The notes: generated from the sequence alone by a model not told the origin. A DNA stretch of 64,000 bases from Hahella sp. HNIBRBA332 (GCF_030719035.1 NZ_CP132203.1:6342501-6406500); one strand, 5' to 3'. Positions 53,600 through 62,258 are shown, counted from the stretch's first letter. A program made the numbers and translations.

Positions 53600-54028
53600 T
53601 CAGCGTTGCACTACAAAGTTAGTGAACAGCAGATCCTCTACCATTTTGCCTCCGGACTCCTCCTGCAGAAAATCTTGCAGCGCCTGTAGCGCTTCGGCTC
53701 GCAACTGTTCCCGGCCCTCGTTTGAGCCCATTACCTTTTCCGTTTGACGACTGAACATCAACACCAGCATGTTGCGTAACGCAGGCATGTGGTGCTCCAC
53801 CGCCGCCGCCGCAGAACGAGTGTTGACCCGAACGGACACATCTATCTTTGCGAACTTGAGTTTACTGCTGGGGCCGTCGTAATTAAGCACGAACGACGGC
53901 TTCAGATCGATATATTGCACCAGCTCATCCTGACCTTCCGCGTACGCGCCGGACGCCGTCGCCAGGGCGATGATCGCCAGCAGCGCAAGCAGACGGAAAT
54001 CGCGCAGAAACGCGTGCTTAAATACCAT
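53600..54028 (-). CDS. FliL-like protein with signal peptide
   Basis: A 142-residue protein resembling the flagellar basal-body-associated protein FliL: QYIDLKPSFVLNYDG, then KLKFAKIDVSVRVNT and ALRNMLVLMFSRQTEK, QALQDFLQEESGGKMVEDLLFTNFVVQR (core VEDLLFTNFVVQ). Genuine FliL has an uncleaved membrane anchor; here the N-terminus LLALLAIIALATASGAYAEG looks like a cleavable signal. It is not in a flagellar operon. Such paralogues occur in gammaproteobacteria, role unclear. Confidence 0.8.
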   Translation of the reverse strand: MVFKHAFLRDFRLLALLAIIALATASGAYAEGQDELVQYIDLKPSFVLNYDGPSSKLKFAKIDVSVRVNTRSAAAAVEHHMPALRNMLVLMFSRQTEKVMGSNEGREQLRAEALQALQDFLQEESGGKMVEDLLFTNFVVQR

Positions 54029-54183
54029 GGAAGGCGTCCTCTTGATTAAACTTTGGTTATTTCGAGCCTAGACAAGGCCTTGGAGAGCGTCAAATGGTTT
54101 TCGCGTCTTGCAAGCAAAGTTTATTCTCAGCAAAATCGAAAGCCGTTTTGACAAGCTACTCTACCGGGAGAACAGGAGATCTC

Positions 54184-54681
54184 ATGCCCGCATGGCTCAC
54201 TAACCGAACGATTTACTTCCTGTGTTTTCTGGCGATCGCCGGATTAATGGGATTCGCTTTCTACCTGCAATACGTGAAAGATCTCGAGCCTTGTCCATTG
54301 TGTATGGCGCAGCGTATCGCGTTTGTGCTGGCGGGACTGGTGTTTCTGGCGGCGGCGCTGCATAACCCGAAAAATGTGGGGACGACGGTTTACACGCTCC
54401 TGGGTTGGGTGACGACGCTGGGCGGCGCGGCGCTGGCGACGCGTCAGCTATGGCTGCAGAGTCTGCCGGCGGATCAGGTGCCTGCTTGCGGGCCCGGTTT
54501 GGAGTACATGTTACAGGCTTTTCCGTTCTCGGAAGTATTGACGATGATGTTGACCGGCACCGGCGAGTGCGCTGAGGTGCAGTGGACGTTTTTGGGCTTG
54601 AGCATACCCGGTTGGACGCTGATCGCCTTCATCGGTTTTACCGCCGTTTGGGCTTTTACGTGGGTGCGCAGGGCGCGTTGA
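54184..54681 (+). CDS. dsbB: disulfide bond formation protein DsbB
   Basis: Inner-membrane quinone reductase that reoxidises DsbA. The 165 residues have four membrane helices and both redox pairs: Cys37-Cys40 in EPCPLCMAQR, and Cys102 and Cys129 in the second periplasmic loop (PACGPG and GECAEV). The start is ATG 54184, with ACAGGAG upstream; the in-frame codon at 54094 is rejected. No dsbA is near. Confidence 0.95.
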   Translation: MPAWLTNRTIYFLCFLAIAGLMGFAFYLQYVKDLEPCPLCMAQRIAFVLAGLVFLAAALHNPKNVGTTVYTLLGWVTTLGGAALATRQLWLQSLPADQVPACGPGLEYMLQAFPFSEVLTMMLTGTGECAEVQWTFLGLSIPGWTLIAFIGFTAVWAFTWVRRAR

Positions 54682-54821
54682 CCGTGGTTTGGTAAAACAT
54701 TGAAAAAGGAATTCGGTACGCTTGTTTAGCAAACGAGTGATCGCGTATAGTTGGAAGCCACTATTAAAAATACTTATAACACTAACGGCTAGCACAGATA
54801 GATAGAGATAAGGGTGAGGTC

Positions 54822-55295
54822 ATGCTGGAAAATTGCCAAAACGCCAAAGAGCGATGGGGTGGCGTCAGTGAAATAATCGACCGCTGGCTTAAGGAGAGGC
54901 AAGACCTGATCGTGCGCTACTGCGATCTGGTCGGCAAGAGCAAGTTTGACGATGTGGAATCGGCGGTAAAAAACTTTAAGACGTTCTGCCAGGTGCTGTT
55001 GGATTACGTTTCCGCAGGCCACTTTGAGGTGTACGAGCAATTAATCGAAGAAGCCCGCGAGTTTAACGACGGCGGTATGGAGCTGGTGAAGGAGCTGTTT
55101 CCAAAAATCCAAGCCACGACTGAAGCGGCTTTGGACTACAATGACCGGTTCGATAAAACGCCGGAAGAATTGTCGGAGCTGAATGCGCTGTTGCCTGAGC
55201 TCTCCAAACTGGGCGAACGCCTGGAAGAGCGCTTCGAACTGGAAGATATGCTGATCGAAAAGCTGCATAACGCTCACGCTGACCAAGTCGCCTGA
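54822..55295 (+). CDS. rsd: regulator of sigma D / AlgQ (Rsd family)
   Basis: Binds free sigma-70 and shifts RNA polymerase to alternative sigma factors; in pseudomonads the orthologue AlgQ affects alginate. The 157-residue helical protein has ENCQNAKERWGGVSEIIDRWLKERQDLIV, LLDYVSAGHFEVYEQL and FNDKYD-like DYNDRFDKT, typical of the family. GGTGAGG precedes the ATG. A hairpin follows. Its partner gene hemE/hemD, linked in some genomes, is not seen. Confidence 0.92.
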   Translation: MLENCQNAKERWGGVSEIIDRWLKERQDLIVRYCDLVGKSKFDDVESAVKNFKTFCQVLLDYVSAGHFEVYEQLIEEAREFNDGGMELVKELFPKIQATTEAALDYNDRFDKTPEELSELNALLPELSKLGERLEERFELEDMLIEKLHNAHADQVA

Positions 55296-55312
55296 TCCGG
55301 CTCAAGTCATTA

Positions 55313-55344
55313 AAGCCGGTCGCCACAGGCGGTCGGCTTGTTCT
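55313..55344 (+). terminator. terminator-like hairpin after rsd
   Basis: AAGCCG-GT-CGCC pairs with GGCG-GT-CGGCTT around ACA, followed by GTTCT. Eighteen bases after the stop codon. Confidence 0.65.
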
Positions 55345-55442
55345 AACCTGTTAATTTTCCACAAATAATTTTTGCCTATCTCACAAGGTTGTCTAAACTT
55401 CCTTAATCAACCTTGAATTCATTCTCGACCATCTGACTCAGT

Positions 55443-56423
55443 ATGCGCGTCCCAAGGACTTACCTGTGGAAATCCCTGTCGCTGATTTTATCGGCCTGTT
55501 TGCTGCTTTCCGGCTGTGGCGGCAAAGGGCCTGAAAGTTCATTGAAAGTAGCGCAGCAAGGTTTGCTCAGCGCCGGACTGTCGGCTGACGCAGGCTATGC
55601 GCTGATCGGTTCGCTTCAGCATGGGGGGAGTTTGTGGGTGTTGGGCAAGAACGAGCGGCTCTACAACTGGAATCATGAACAGGGCGAGTTTAGCACCATC
55701 CGCGCGGTGGCGATGGCCGATGACGCCAAGCTGGCTATTACTGCAGTGGATGCAGACTTGGTTGTATGGAATGTGTCGGACGGCCACTCGCTCAATTTTT
55801 GGCGTGCGCCGGATAAAATCTCCAACATCGCTATCGGCCCTAACGATAAATACGCTTTGCTCGGCATGCGCAGCAACCAGGCGGTGTATTTTGATCTGCA
55901 AAAAGGCCAATCCCGCTATGAGTTTCCCCATAAGGCAGAAGTGACGTCGGTGGATATTTCCGGCGACAACCGTTGGGCGATTACAGGGTCGGATGACCAG
56001 AGCGCGCGTTTGTGGCGATTAGACACCGGCGCATTGGTGCATACTTTCTCTCACTCCAATCAGGTAAAAACAGTCGCGCTTTCCAACGACGGCGCGTTGG
56101 CGTTTTCCGCTGCGCAGAGAGAGGACGCCGTTATCTGGGACGCCATTAGCGGCGACGCCAAAGCCAAGCTGTCCTATCGCTATGAAAACTTCACCAGCGC
56201 CCGATTTTCCGCAGACGGGCGTCGTTTGTTACTCGGGACTTTCCGTGGTGATATTTATCTCGTTGACGTCGCGAACGGCAATGAAATCGGATACTGGTCC
56301 GCCAAGGCAAGGCGCATATGGGGCCCCGCCAGTAGCGGGGCTGTGTTGGACATGGCGTTCGCCGCAAATGGAGAAGTGATCGCCATTACGTCCGATGGCA
56401 TGCTGGAGCGGTTTAAGCTCTAG
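55443..56423 (+). CDS. WD40-repeat lipoprotein
   Basis: A 326-residue protein with a lipoprotein signal: ILSACLLLSGCGGKG, the lipobox LLSGC. The rest is a beta-propeller of WD40-type repeats, for example AEVTSVDISGDNRWAITGSDDQSARLW, NQVKTVALSNDGALAFSAAQREDAVIWD and ENFTSARFSADGRRLLLGTFRGDIYLVD. It should sit on a membrane facing the periplasm. Role is unknown, probably a scaffold or assembly factor. Five bases separate its stop from the convergent glutathione transferase gene. Confidence 0.87.
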   Translation: MRVPRTYLWKSLSLILSACLLLSGCGGKGPESSLKVAQQGLLSAGLSADAGYALIGSLQHGGSLWVLGKNERLYNWNHEQGEFSTIRAVAMADDAKLAITAVDADLVVWNVSDGHSLNFWRAPDKISNIAIGPNDKYALLGMRSNQAVYFDLQKGQSRYEFPHKAEVTSVDISGDNRWAITGSDDQSARLWRLDTGALVHTFSHSNQVKTVALSNDGALAFSAAQREDAVIWDAISGDAKAKLSYRYENFTSARFSADGRRLLLGTFRGDIYLVDVANGNEIGYWSAKARRIWGPASSGAVLDMAFAANGEVIAITSDGMLERFKL

Positions 56424-56428
56424 ACGGT

Positions 56429-57088
56429 TTACCTTACAAGGATGGACTGAACGCCTTTTACTACCTCCTCCGGCTCTGCTCGCTTGGGAATCTCGATACC
56501 CTTTTGAACGGCGGGGCGCGCAGCGATTTCATGCACCCAACGAGTCAGATGGGGAAGGTCCGCGATATCGACGCCAGACCAGTCATGCGTGCGCACCCAG
56601 GCCCAGTTGGCGATATCGGCGATGGAATAGTCGTCCGCCAGGTATTGATGATCCGCCAAATGCCCATCCAGCACGCCGAAAAGGCGCTTTACTTCATTCT
56701 GATAGCGATCAATGGCGGGCTGCAGTTTTTCCGGGAAATAGCGGAAGAATACGTTCGCCTGTCCCATCATGGGTCCAATGCCGCCCATCTGAAACATCAG
56801 CCACTGCATAACCTGAGAGCGCTTCTTCGCTTCCGTAGGATAAAACTTACCAGACTTTTCACCCAGATAAACCAGGATGGCGCCGGACTCGAAAACGACA
56901 AAATCATCGTTATCCCGGTCCACGATAGTCGGGATGCGACCGTTGGGATTCAGCATCAGGAATTCCGGCTTTTTCTGCACGCCGGAACTCAAATCCATCG
57001 CGATCACAGTATAGGGGAGGGCCATCTCTTCCAGGGCGATGCTGATTTTATGCCCGTTAGGAGTGGCGGCGGTGTACAGGTCTATCAT
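56429..57088 (-). CDS. glutathione S-transferase, YfcG/Nu-like
   Basis: A 219-residue thioredoxin-fold plus helical-domain enzyme. MIDLYTAATPNGHKISIALEE with the TPNGxK motif is the mark of Nu-class (YfcG-like) transferases, which have disulfide reductase activity. Then NPNGRIPTIVDRD with the cis-proline, FESGAILVYLGEK for glutathione binding, and DYSIADIANWAWVRTHDWSG. The start is ATG 57088 with AGGAG upstream. Follows the second glutathione transferase gene (44-base gap), so both are probably one operon under the divergent TetR gene. Confidence 0.9.
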   Translation of the reverse strand: MIDLYTAATPNGHKISIALEEMALPYTVIAMDLSSGVQKKPEFLMLNPNGRIPTIVDRDNDDFVVFESGAILVYLGEKSGKFYPTEAKKRSQVMQWLMFQMGGIGPMMGQANVFFRYFPEKLQPAIDRYQNEVKRLFGVLDGHLADHQYLADDYSIADIANWAWVRTHDWSGVDIADLPHLTRWVHEIAARPAVQKGIEIPKRAEPEEVVKGVQSILVR

Positions 57089-57131
57089 GAGATTGCTCCT
57101 TAAGCGTCGCCCATGGGGCGACATTCTCTAT

Positions 57132-57740
57132 TTAAGCTTTACTGGACGGCCGCGCCGCGACCGCCTCATACCAGCGCTGCAAATGAGTATGTTCTGGTTG
57201 AATTCGCTGCTGAATCACCTTGGCGAAGTCCACTGTGCAGAACGCGCTGATATCGGCGATGCTGAAGTAATCGCCGGCCAGATAGGCGTTATGCTCAAAA
57301 TGGTTGTTCAACAGATTGAAAAACTTGCCTGATTTTTCGCGACATAGCTCGCCCCACTCGGGAACCTGACGCTTGAGTCCTTTGAAATAGTCGGACGTGT
57401 TTTGGAAACACATGCCGGTGGGGAACATGAAATAGAAGTCGCAGCGCCTGATCCACATCTCGACGATCGCTTTTTCTTTCGCGTCTCGTCCAAACAGAGG
57501 CGGCTCAGATTGAATCTCTTCGAAGTAGCGGCAGATGGCGATGGATTCCGACAAATGGGAGCCATCGTCCAGCTCCAGCACCGGGAGCAGGCCCAACGCA
57601 TTTTTCTGTTTGAATTCAGGGCTGTGCTGTTCTCCTTTCTGAATGTCGACTTCGACATACTCCATCGCAATGTCTTTTTCCGCGAGGAAAATTCTTACTC
57701 TACGAGGGTTGGGAGCAATCCGTGCCTGATATATTTTCAT
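57132..57740 (-). CDS. glutathione S-transferase
   Basis: A 202-residue transferase with the N-terminal ARIAPNPRRVRIFLAEKDI, LGLLPVLELDDGSHLSESIAICRYFEE for the glutathione-binding Glu-Ser pair, and the helical domain AGDYFSIADISAFCTVDFAKV. It is first in the two-gene set divergent from TetR regulator and its promoter lies inside the large palindrome at 57758-57804. Substrate unknown; electrophile or oxidant defence is the usual role. Confidence 0.9.
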   Translation of the reverse strand: MKIYQARIAPNPRRVRIFLAEKDIAMEYVEVDIQKGEQHSPEFKQKNALGLLPVLELDDGSHLSESIAICRYFEEIQSEPPLFGRDAKEKAIVEMWIRRCDFYFMFPTGMCFQNTSDYFKGLKRQVPEWGELCREKSGKFFNLLNNHFEHNAYLAGDYFSIADISAFCTVDFAKVIQQRIQPEHTHLQRWYEAVAARPSSKA

Positions 57741-57757
57741 TGTTTCGCCTTTTATTT

Positions 57758-57804
57758 TTGACTGATCGTTTAGAAATATAGATTTTTTCTAAATGTTCAG
57801 TCAA
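57758..57804. promoter_or_regulatory. large operator palindrome and divergent promoter (TetR / glutathione transferases)
   Basis: Arms TTGACTGATCGTTTAGAAA (57758-57776) and its reverse-complement-like partner at 57786-57804 agree at 17 of 19 positions around a 9-base spacer. On the minus strand TTGACT (57799-57804) and TATATT are 18 bases apart, giving a promoter for the transferase operon. The palindrome therefore covers both core elements, as expected for repression by the divergent TetR protein. Confidence 0.75.
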
Positions 57805-57874
57805 GAACTGCTTATAATGTAGACGACCTTTGTTCGCTAATCCGTATAAGAGCCTGAGTATTCAGAAGAGATTA

Positions 57875-58468
57875 ATGGGAAGACCTACCGCATTTGACCC
57901 ACAAGAAAAACTGCATATCGCCATGAAACTGTTCTGGCGGCAGGGCTTCGAAGCCACTTCGTTACAGCAGTTATGTGACGAGCTGGAATTGAACCGCTTC
58001 AGTATTTACAACACTTTTGGCGATAAACGCGCGCTGTTTCATTTAACGCTCGATCATTACTTGAATACGGTCATCCGGCGTATCGCCGCGCCGTTGTTGC
58101 ATGACGATGCTGAGCTGGACGCGGTCGTGGAGTATTTGGCGGGGTTGAGCGCAGGGCTGTGCAGTGAAGGCGGTCGGGTAGGTTGTTATGTTCAGAATGC
58201 GGGTTCTGAGATGGGTAGCGTGGACGAACTTGTGCAGAAAAAAGTGGATGACTGGCTACGCCAACTGGAGATGTTATTAGCCCAGGCTTTGATCCGTGCG
58301 CGGGACAATAACGGTTTGCGTGGGGATATCGATGCAGAAGCCGCCGCCTGTTATCTGGTGAGCGTTACTCAGGGGCTCATCGCTTTGCGTCGCACCTGCA
58401 GCAGGCAGTGTCGGGTGGAGAACGCATTCAAATTCCTGATGCAGGAAGTAAGAGGGTGGGCGGCGTAG
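57875..58468 (+). CDS. TetR-family transcriptional regulator
   Basis: A 197-residue regulator. MGRPTAFDPQEKLHIAMKLFWRQGFEATSLQQLCDELELNRFSIYNTFGDKRALF is a TetR helix-turn-helix, and the rest is an all-helical ligand domain with cysteines (LCSEGGRVGCYVQNAG, ACYLVS, TCSRQCR) that could sense electrophiles or oxidants. Start at ATG 57875 matches the MGRP family opening. It is divergent from two glutathione transferase genes and likely represses them through the palindrome in between. Confidence 0.92.
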   Translation: MGRPTAFDPQEKLHIAMKLFWRQGFEATSLQQLCDELELNRFSIYNTFGDKRALFHLTLDHYLNTVIRRIAAPLLHDDAELDAVVEYLAGLSAGLCSEGGRVGCYVQNAGSEMGSVDELVQKKVDDWLRQLEMLLAQALIRARDNNGLRGDIDAEAAACYLVSVTQGLIALRRTCSRQCRVENAFKFLMQEVRGWAA

Positions 58469-58539
58469 CGCCGCTTAGGGTGGTTAATAATTGAACGCCT
58501 GTTCATGAGGTAAACGGCGGGTGAAATTTGTTGGCGCAA

Positions 58540-58573
58540 GTTCAGTTAGCATTCAGGTTGACTGCATTAATCT
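58540..58573 (+). promoter_or_regulatory. PhoP-box-like direct repeat before the glycine-zipper/PepSY/phoPQ cluster
   Basis: GTTCAG-TTAGC-ATTCAG (58540-58556) is a direct repeat with an 11-base period, the pattern of OmpR/PhoP-class sites (GTTCA-type in pseudomonads). A -10-like TAATCT (58568-58573) follows 11 bases later, the spacing typical of PhoP-activated promoters. The gene for the matching response regulator lies 1 kb downstream. Confidence 0.6.
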
Positions 58574-58606
58574 GAACTCATCAGATAAGCGCAAGGAGAT
58601 TCACTC

Positions 58607-59152
58607 ATGAAAATCAAAACACTGGCAGTCGCCGCACTTTCAGTTACCCTGGCCACACCGGCTTTCGCCGGCGGTCGTCACCACCGCGGTGGTTCTGAAT
58701 TCGATTACGCCAAAGTGGTGGACGTGGAGCCTATCACTAAATCCGTTGAGCATCGCACGCCTCGCGAGTCCTGCTGGACTGAGCAAGTGCGCCACGACGC
58801 GCCGCGTCAGTCTTCTGACTCTTACACTGGCACTATCCTTGGCGGCGTCATCGGCGGGGCCATTGGTAACGCGGTAGGGCACAAGAAGCGCAATAAGCAG
58901 GTTGGCACAGCGGTAGGCGCGATATTGGGCGCGTCTATCGGGCATGATCTATCCAATCGGGGATCAACCTCTCATTCCCAGTCTTACTACACCAATGAAA
59001 GACGTTGCGAAACCACCTACGACGTGGAATATGTGCAGGAGACTATGGGATACTGGGTGACCTATAAGTATCAGGGACGCGAATACCGCACCCGCATGGA
59101 CCAGTACCCGGGTGATCGCATTCGTATCAGAGTGACTGTGGAGCCCGCCTGA
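58607..59152 (+). CDS. glycine-zipper outer-membrane-type protein
   Basis: A 181-residue exported protein with signal peptide (MKIKTLAVAALSVTLATPAFA). The centre has a glycine-zipper 2TM segment (TILGGVIGGAIGNAVGHKKRNKQVGTAVGAILGASIGHDL; key repeat GGxxGGxxGNxxG). The flanks are rich in Tyr, Arg and Gln with two cysteines. Similar proteins (SlyB- and Rickettsia 17-kDa-like) are envelope proteins, often PhoP-regulated. Here a PhoP-box-like repeat precedes it and phoPQ-type genes follow, which fits. A small hairpin (CCCGCC/GGCGGG) spans its stop codon. Confidence 0.85.
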   Translation: MKIKTLAVAALSVTLATPAFAGGRHHRGGSEFDYAKVVDVEPITKSVEHRTPRESCWTEQVRHDAPRQSSDSYTGTILGGVIGGAIGNAVGHKKRNKQVGTAVGAILGASIGHDLSNRGSTSHSQSYYTNERRCETTYDVEYVQETMGYWVTYKYQGREYRTRMDQYPGDRIRIRVTVEPA

Positions 59153-59188
59153 TTGTTTGGCGGGCGGCCCTCTACGAGAAGCTGAACC

Positions 59189-59470
59189 ATGACCAGAACA
59201 TTGCTCTTAACATCCATTTTACTGACAGCCTGGCTGCATACGCCGGCTGTGTTGGCCGCCCCGGCCTTCGGTTATTCACCCTCGCAAGCGGACTCCTTGT
59301 TGCTGGCGGACGTGAGTGAGCAGGACGCCGCCAGTCTGGTGCGTCAGGTAAGTGGAGGACGCGTGCTGAAAGTCGAGTCCCAGGGCGATGTCTATCGGGT
59401 GAAAGTTTTGCTTCCCAACGGAGTGGTGAAAACCTACGTAGTTGAGCGCAGCTCGGGAAGAGTCAGCTAA
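59189..59470 (+). CDS. small PepSY-like exported protein
   Basis: A 93-residue protein with signal peptide (LLLTSILLTAWLHTPAVLAAP). The mature part DVSEQDAASLVRQVSGGRVLKVESQGDVYRVKVLLPNGVVKTYVVERSSG shows a PepSY-like pattern (DAxxxVRxxxGGrVLKVE...yRVKVL...v..y.vd..sG). Small PepSY proteins often precede PhoPQ-type genes and may modulate the sensor. Located 55 bases before the response regulator gene. Confidence 0.8.
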   Translation: MTRTLLLTSILLTAWLHTPAVLAAPAFGYSPSQADSLLLADVSEQDAASLVRQVSGGRVLKVESQGDVYRVKVLLPNGVVKTYVVERSSGRVS

Positions 59471-59525
59471 CGGAGCATCGACTCCGATAAAGCGACAGGG
59501 TTTAGGAAGTTAGCGGGAATCAAGC

Positions 59526-60212
59526 ATGCGAATACTATTGGTCGAAGACGAAGCGTTGTTACGTGGCCAATTACGGGACGAACTGGTTAAACATGGCTAC
59601 GCCGTAGACACGGCGGAAGACGGCGAGGTCGCCGCTTATCTGGGTAAAGAAAACCCTTATGACCTTGCCGTCGTCGACCTGGGCCTGCCCAAACGCACCG
59701 GCCTGGAGGTGATCCAGGAGTGGCGCGGCATGGGCAAAGAGTTCCCCATTCTCATCCTTACCGCGCGCGGCCACTGGCAGGATAAAGTCAGTGGTCTGGA
59801 AGCCGGCGCGGACGATTATCTGGTGAAGCCTTTTCACGTCGCTGAATTAATGGCGCGGTTGAGCGCCTTGCTGAGACGCTCTTCCGGGTTCAGCAGTCCA
59901 GTGATACAAGCCGGCCCTATGACCCTGGATACCCGCGCCAAACTGGTGCAAATCGATGGCTCCGCTCTGGAGCTGACCGCCTACGAGTACAACACGCTTG
60001 AATATCTGGTGCACCGCGCCGGTCAGGCGGTGTCCAAAACTGAATTGACGGAGCATCTGTACGCGCAGGATTTTGATCGTGACAGCAATGTCATAGAGGT
60101 TTTTATCGGCCGCTTACGCAAAAAGCTGGACCCGGAAGGGGTCAACAAACCGATCACCACCTTGCGCGGCCAGGGCTACCGGTTTAACTGGTCGCCGCAG
60201 AAGACCGCCTGA
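59526..60212 (+). CDS. OmpR/PhoP-family response regulator
   Basis: A 228-residue two-component regulator. The receiver has acidic residues in VEDEALL, phosphoacceptor Asp51 in VVDLGLPKRTG, and Lys in DDYLVKPFHVAEL. The C-terminal winged helix shows LELTAYEYNTLEYLVHRAGQAVSKTEL and FIGRLRKKLDPEG with TLRGQGYRF. The sequence is closest in style to PhoP. It forms an operon with the kinase gene, five bases apart, and probably recognises the GTTCAG-type repeat upstream. Confidence 0.92.
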   Translation: MRILLVEDEALLRGQLRDELVKHGYAVDTAEDGEVAAYLGKENPYDLAVVDLGLPKRTGLEVIQEWRGMGKEFPILILTARGHWQDKVSGLEAGADDYLVKPFHVAELMARLSALLRRSSGFSSPVIQAGPMTLDTRAKLVQIDGSALELTAYEYNTLEYLVHRAGQAVSKTELTEHLYAQDFDRDSNVIEVFIGRLRKKLDPEGVNKPITTLRGQGYRFNWSPQKTA

Positions 60213-60217
60213 TCACT

Positions 60218-61582
60218 GTGCGGCGGCTCTCACTTCGCGCCCGCTTCTGGCTGCTCACCCTGGTTATTCCCTTTTTCGTGGTGTCGGCGGGGTGGGTGGT
60301 CTATGTCGCCTATCAGGAAAGTCTGGAGCGGGCTCATATCGATCGGCTCAGCGCACACCTTTATTTATTGTTGGCGGCGGCGGAGCCTTCTGGCGATAGC
60401 CTGCAACTGCCGGAAGAACTGCAGGAGAGTCGTTTTAATCAGGCCCAGTCGGGTCTGGTTGCCGTTGTGCGTAACAGCGACGGCTTTATCGTCTGGCAGT
60501 CCCGCTCCAGTTTAGGCCTCCCGCAGACCTTGCCCTGGCTGGCGCCGGAGACGGAGCCAGGCCGGATTTTCCATCGCCGCGTAGACGCCAGGCCAGGCTA
60601 TCTGCAGGTGCAACTACCGGCGCTGTTCGCGGTGGATAGCGGTCTCGTTGAAAACGGCTTTCGTCGCTATGTCTTTGAGGTTTGGCAGCAGGCTTCTTTG
60701 CTGGAGCAGGAGTCCCGTTCTTTCACCACCACGCTTTCTATCGGTCTGGTGATTGTCACATTGGCCTTGTGCGCTATTGTTGCCCTGTTCCTGGGCTGGG
60801 CGCTGCGGCCTTTGCAAAATGTGACCCGGGAATTGGGGGCGATTGAAAAAGGTGAAATGGACACATTATCGGAAAACTATCCCAAAGAAATCGCCGCGTT
60901 GACCCACGCGCTGAACACGGTGTTGGACGTGGAACGGCGACAGCGGGAGCGCTATCGCAATAGTCTCGGAGACTTGGCGCATAGTCTGAAGACGCCGCTG
61001 GCGGTGCTGCGCGGCGCCATTGATATGAATGAGGAAGAGCGTCGGCGCACTCTGGGTGAGCAGGTTGCGCGCATGGACGACGTAGTGACCTACCAGCTCA
61101 AGCGCGCCAGCGCCGGTGGGGAAGGCGTCTGGCATAAACCGACGCCTATTCTGCCCTTGGTCACTCGCGTCACGTCTGTTTTGCAGAAAGTCTATGCTGA
61201 CCGAGGTATGTATTGTGAAATCAACGTGGCTGAAGATGTGGCGTTTCTCGCAGATGAAGCGGACTTGATGGAGATGCTGGGCAATCTGATCGATAACGCT
61301 TTTAAATACGGCGATGCGGAAGTGTCTATTCATGCTTCCGGCGAAGTAGACGGCTTCGTGACGCTGTCGATCAACAATGATGGTCCAGGCATTCCCGCGC
61401 ATGATTGGGAAAAAGCGCTACAGCGAGGTGTGCGTTTGGATAGTCGCCCGATTGGGCAGGGCATTGGGCTTTCCGTCGTGCGCGAGCTGGTGGAAAGCTA
61501 TCGCGGCGAATTGAAGCTGGCTTCAGGAGTCAGCGATGGCGTGACGATTGAAATGATCATGCCCGGGCGGGTTGTTAGCTGA
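60218..61582 (+). CDS. sensor histidine kinase, PhoQ-like
   Basis: A 454-residue inner-membrane kinase. A first helix (FWLLTLVIPFFVVSAGWVVYV), a periplasmic sensor of about 140 residues, then a second helix (TTLSIGLVIVTLALCAIVALFLGWAL) and a HAMP-like linker (ALRPLQNVTRELGAIEKGEM). The H-box is GDLAHSLKTPLAVLRG with His255. ATP-binding motifs are LGNLIDNAFKYG (N-box), INNDGPGIP (G1) and GQGIGLSVVREL (G2). The start codon is GTG 60218. Likely senses divalent cations or peptides, by analogy. Confidence 0.9.
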   Translation: MRRLSLRARFWLLTLVIPFFVVSAGWVVYVAYQESLERAHIDRLSAHLYLLLAAAEPSGDSLQLPEELQESRFNQAQSGLVAVVRNSDGFIVWQSRSSLGLPQTLPWLAPETEPGRIFHRRVDARPGYLQVQLPALFAVDSGLVENGFRRYVFEVWQQASLLEQESRSFTTTLSIGLVIVTLALCAIVALFLGWALRPLQNVTRELGAIEKGEMDTLSENYPKEIAALTHALNTVLDVERRQRERYRNSLGDLAHSLKTPLAVLRGAIDMNEEERRRTLGEQVARMDDVVTYQLKRASAGGEGVWHKPTPILPLVTRVTSVLQKVYADRGMYCEINVAEDVAFLADEADLMEMLGNLIDNAFKYGDAEVSIHASGEVDGFVTLSINNDGPGIPAHDWEKALQRGVRLDSRPIGQGIGLSVVRELVESYRGELKLASGVSDGVTIEMIMPGRVVS

Positions 61583-61738
61583 GACGTTGATCGGCTATAA
61601 CAAGGCGGCGAAAACGGAATAATTAATGGTTGTATAGCTAGAATCAATCAGGATTTTAGTTTTAATAAAATTTATTGCTTATCGGGTTGGGCTTATTATC
61701 TTTTCAACCACTTTAAGTAACCAGGAAAGGAGACGACC

Positions 61739-62206
61739 ATGTCAGATATCAATATCGGATTAACTGAAAACGCCCGTCAGAATATCGCGCACTCGCTGTC
61801 CAGGTTGCTGGCGGACAGCTATACCCTGTACCTGAAAACACAGAATTTCCACTGGAACGTCACCGGTCCCCGGTTTCAGGAAGTACACGCCCTGACGGAA
61901 ATGCATTACACCGATCTGGCGGCCGCCATTGACGCTATCGCCGAACGTATTCGCGCTCTGGGCGAATTCGCCCCGGGCAGCTACTCCAGCTACCAGAAGC
62001 TGGCGTCTTTGAAGGAAGAGTCCGGCGTGCCTGCGGCAAATGAGATGCTGGCGGTGCTGGCGAAAGACCACGAGCAGATCGCCCGGAATATTCGCGAGGC
62101 GTTGCCTGCGGCTCAGGAAGCGACGGACGAAAGCTCTGCGTCGCTGCTTTCCGACCGCTTGAGCGTGCATGAGAAGACCGCCTGGATGTTGCGCAGCATG
62201 GTTTGA
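61739..62206 (+). CDS. dps: Dps-family ferritin-like DNA-binding protein
   Basis: A 155-residue protein that stores iron and protects DNA in starvation and oxidative stress. The Dps ferroxidase motif is QNFHWNVTGPRFQEVHALTEMHYTDL, where the two His and the Asp/Glu residues form the site between subunits. It continues IAERIRALGEFAPGSY. AGGAAAGGAG precedes the ATG. A terminator follows at 62231. Confidence 0.93.
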   Translation: MSDINIGLTENARQNIAHSLSRLLADSYTLYLKTQNFHWNVTGPRFQEVHALTEMHYTDLAAAIDAIAERIRALGEFAPGSYSSYQKLASLKEESGVPAANEMLAVLAKDHEQIARNIREALPAAQEATDESSASLLSDRLSVHEKTAWMLRSMV

Positions 62207-62227
62207 TCGCTCAGCTCCTCTCTCTGC

Positions 62228-62258
62228 AAAGGGAGGGAGGAGCTTCCCTCCCTCTTTC
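62228..62258 (+). terminator. rho-independent terminator after dps
   Basis: GGGAGGGA pairs with TCCCTCCC around GGAGCT, with an AAA tract before it and CTTTCT after it. It starts 22 bases past the dps stop codon. Confidence 0.7.
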
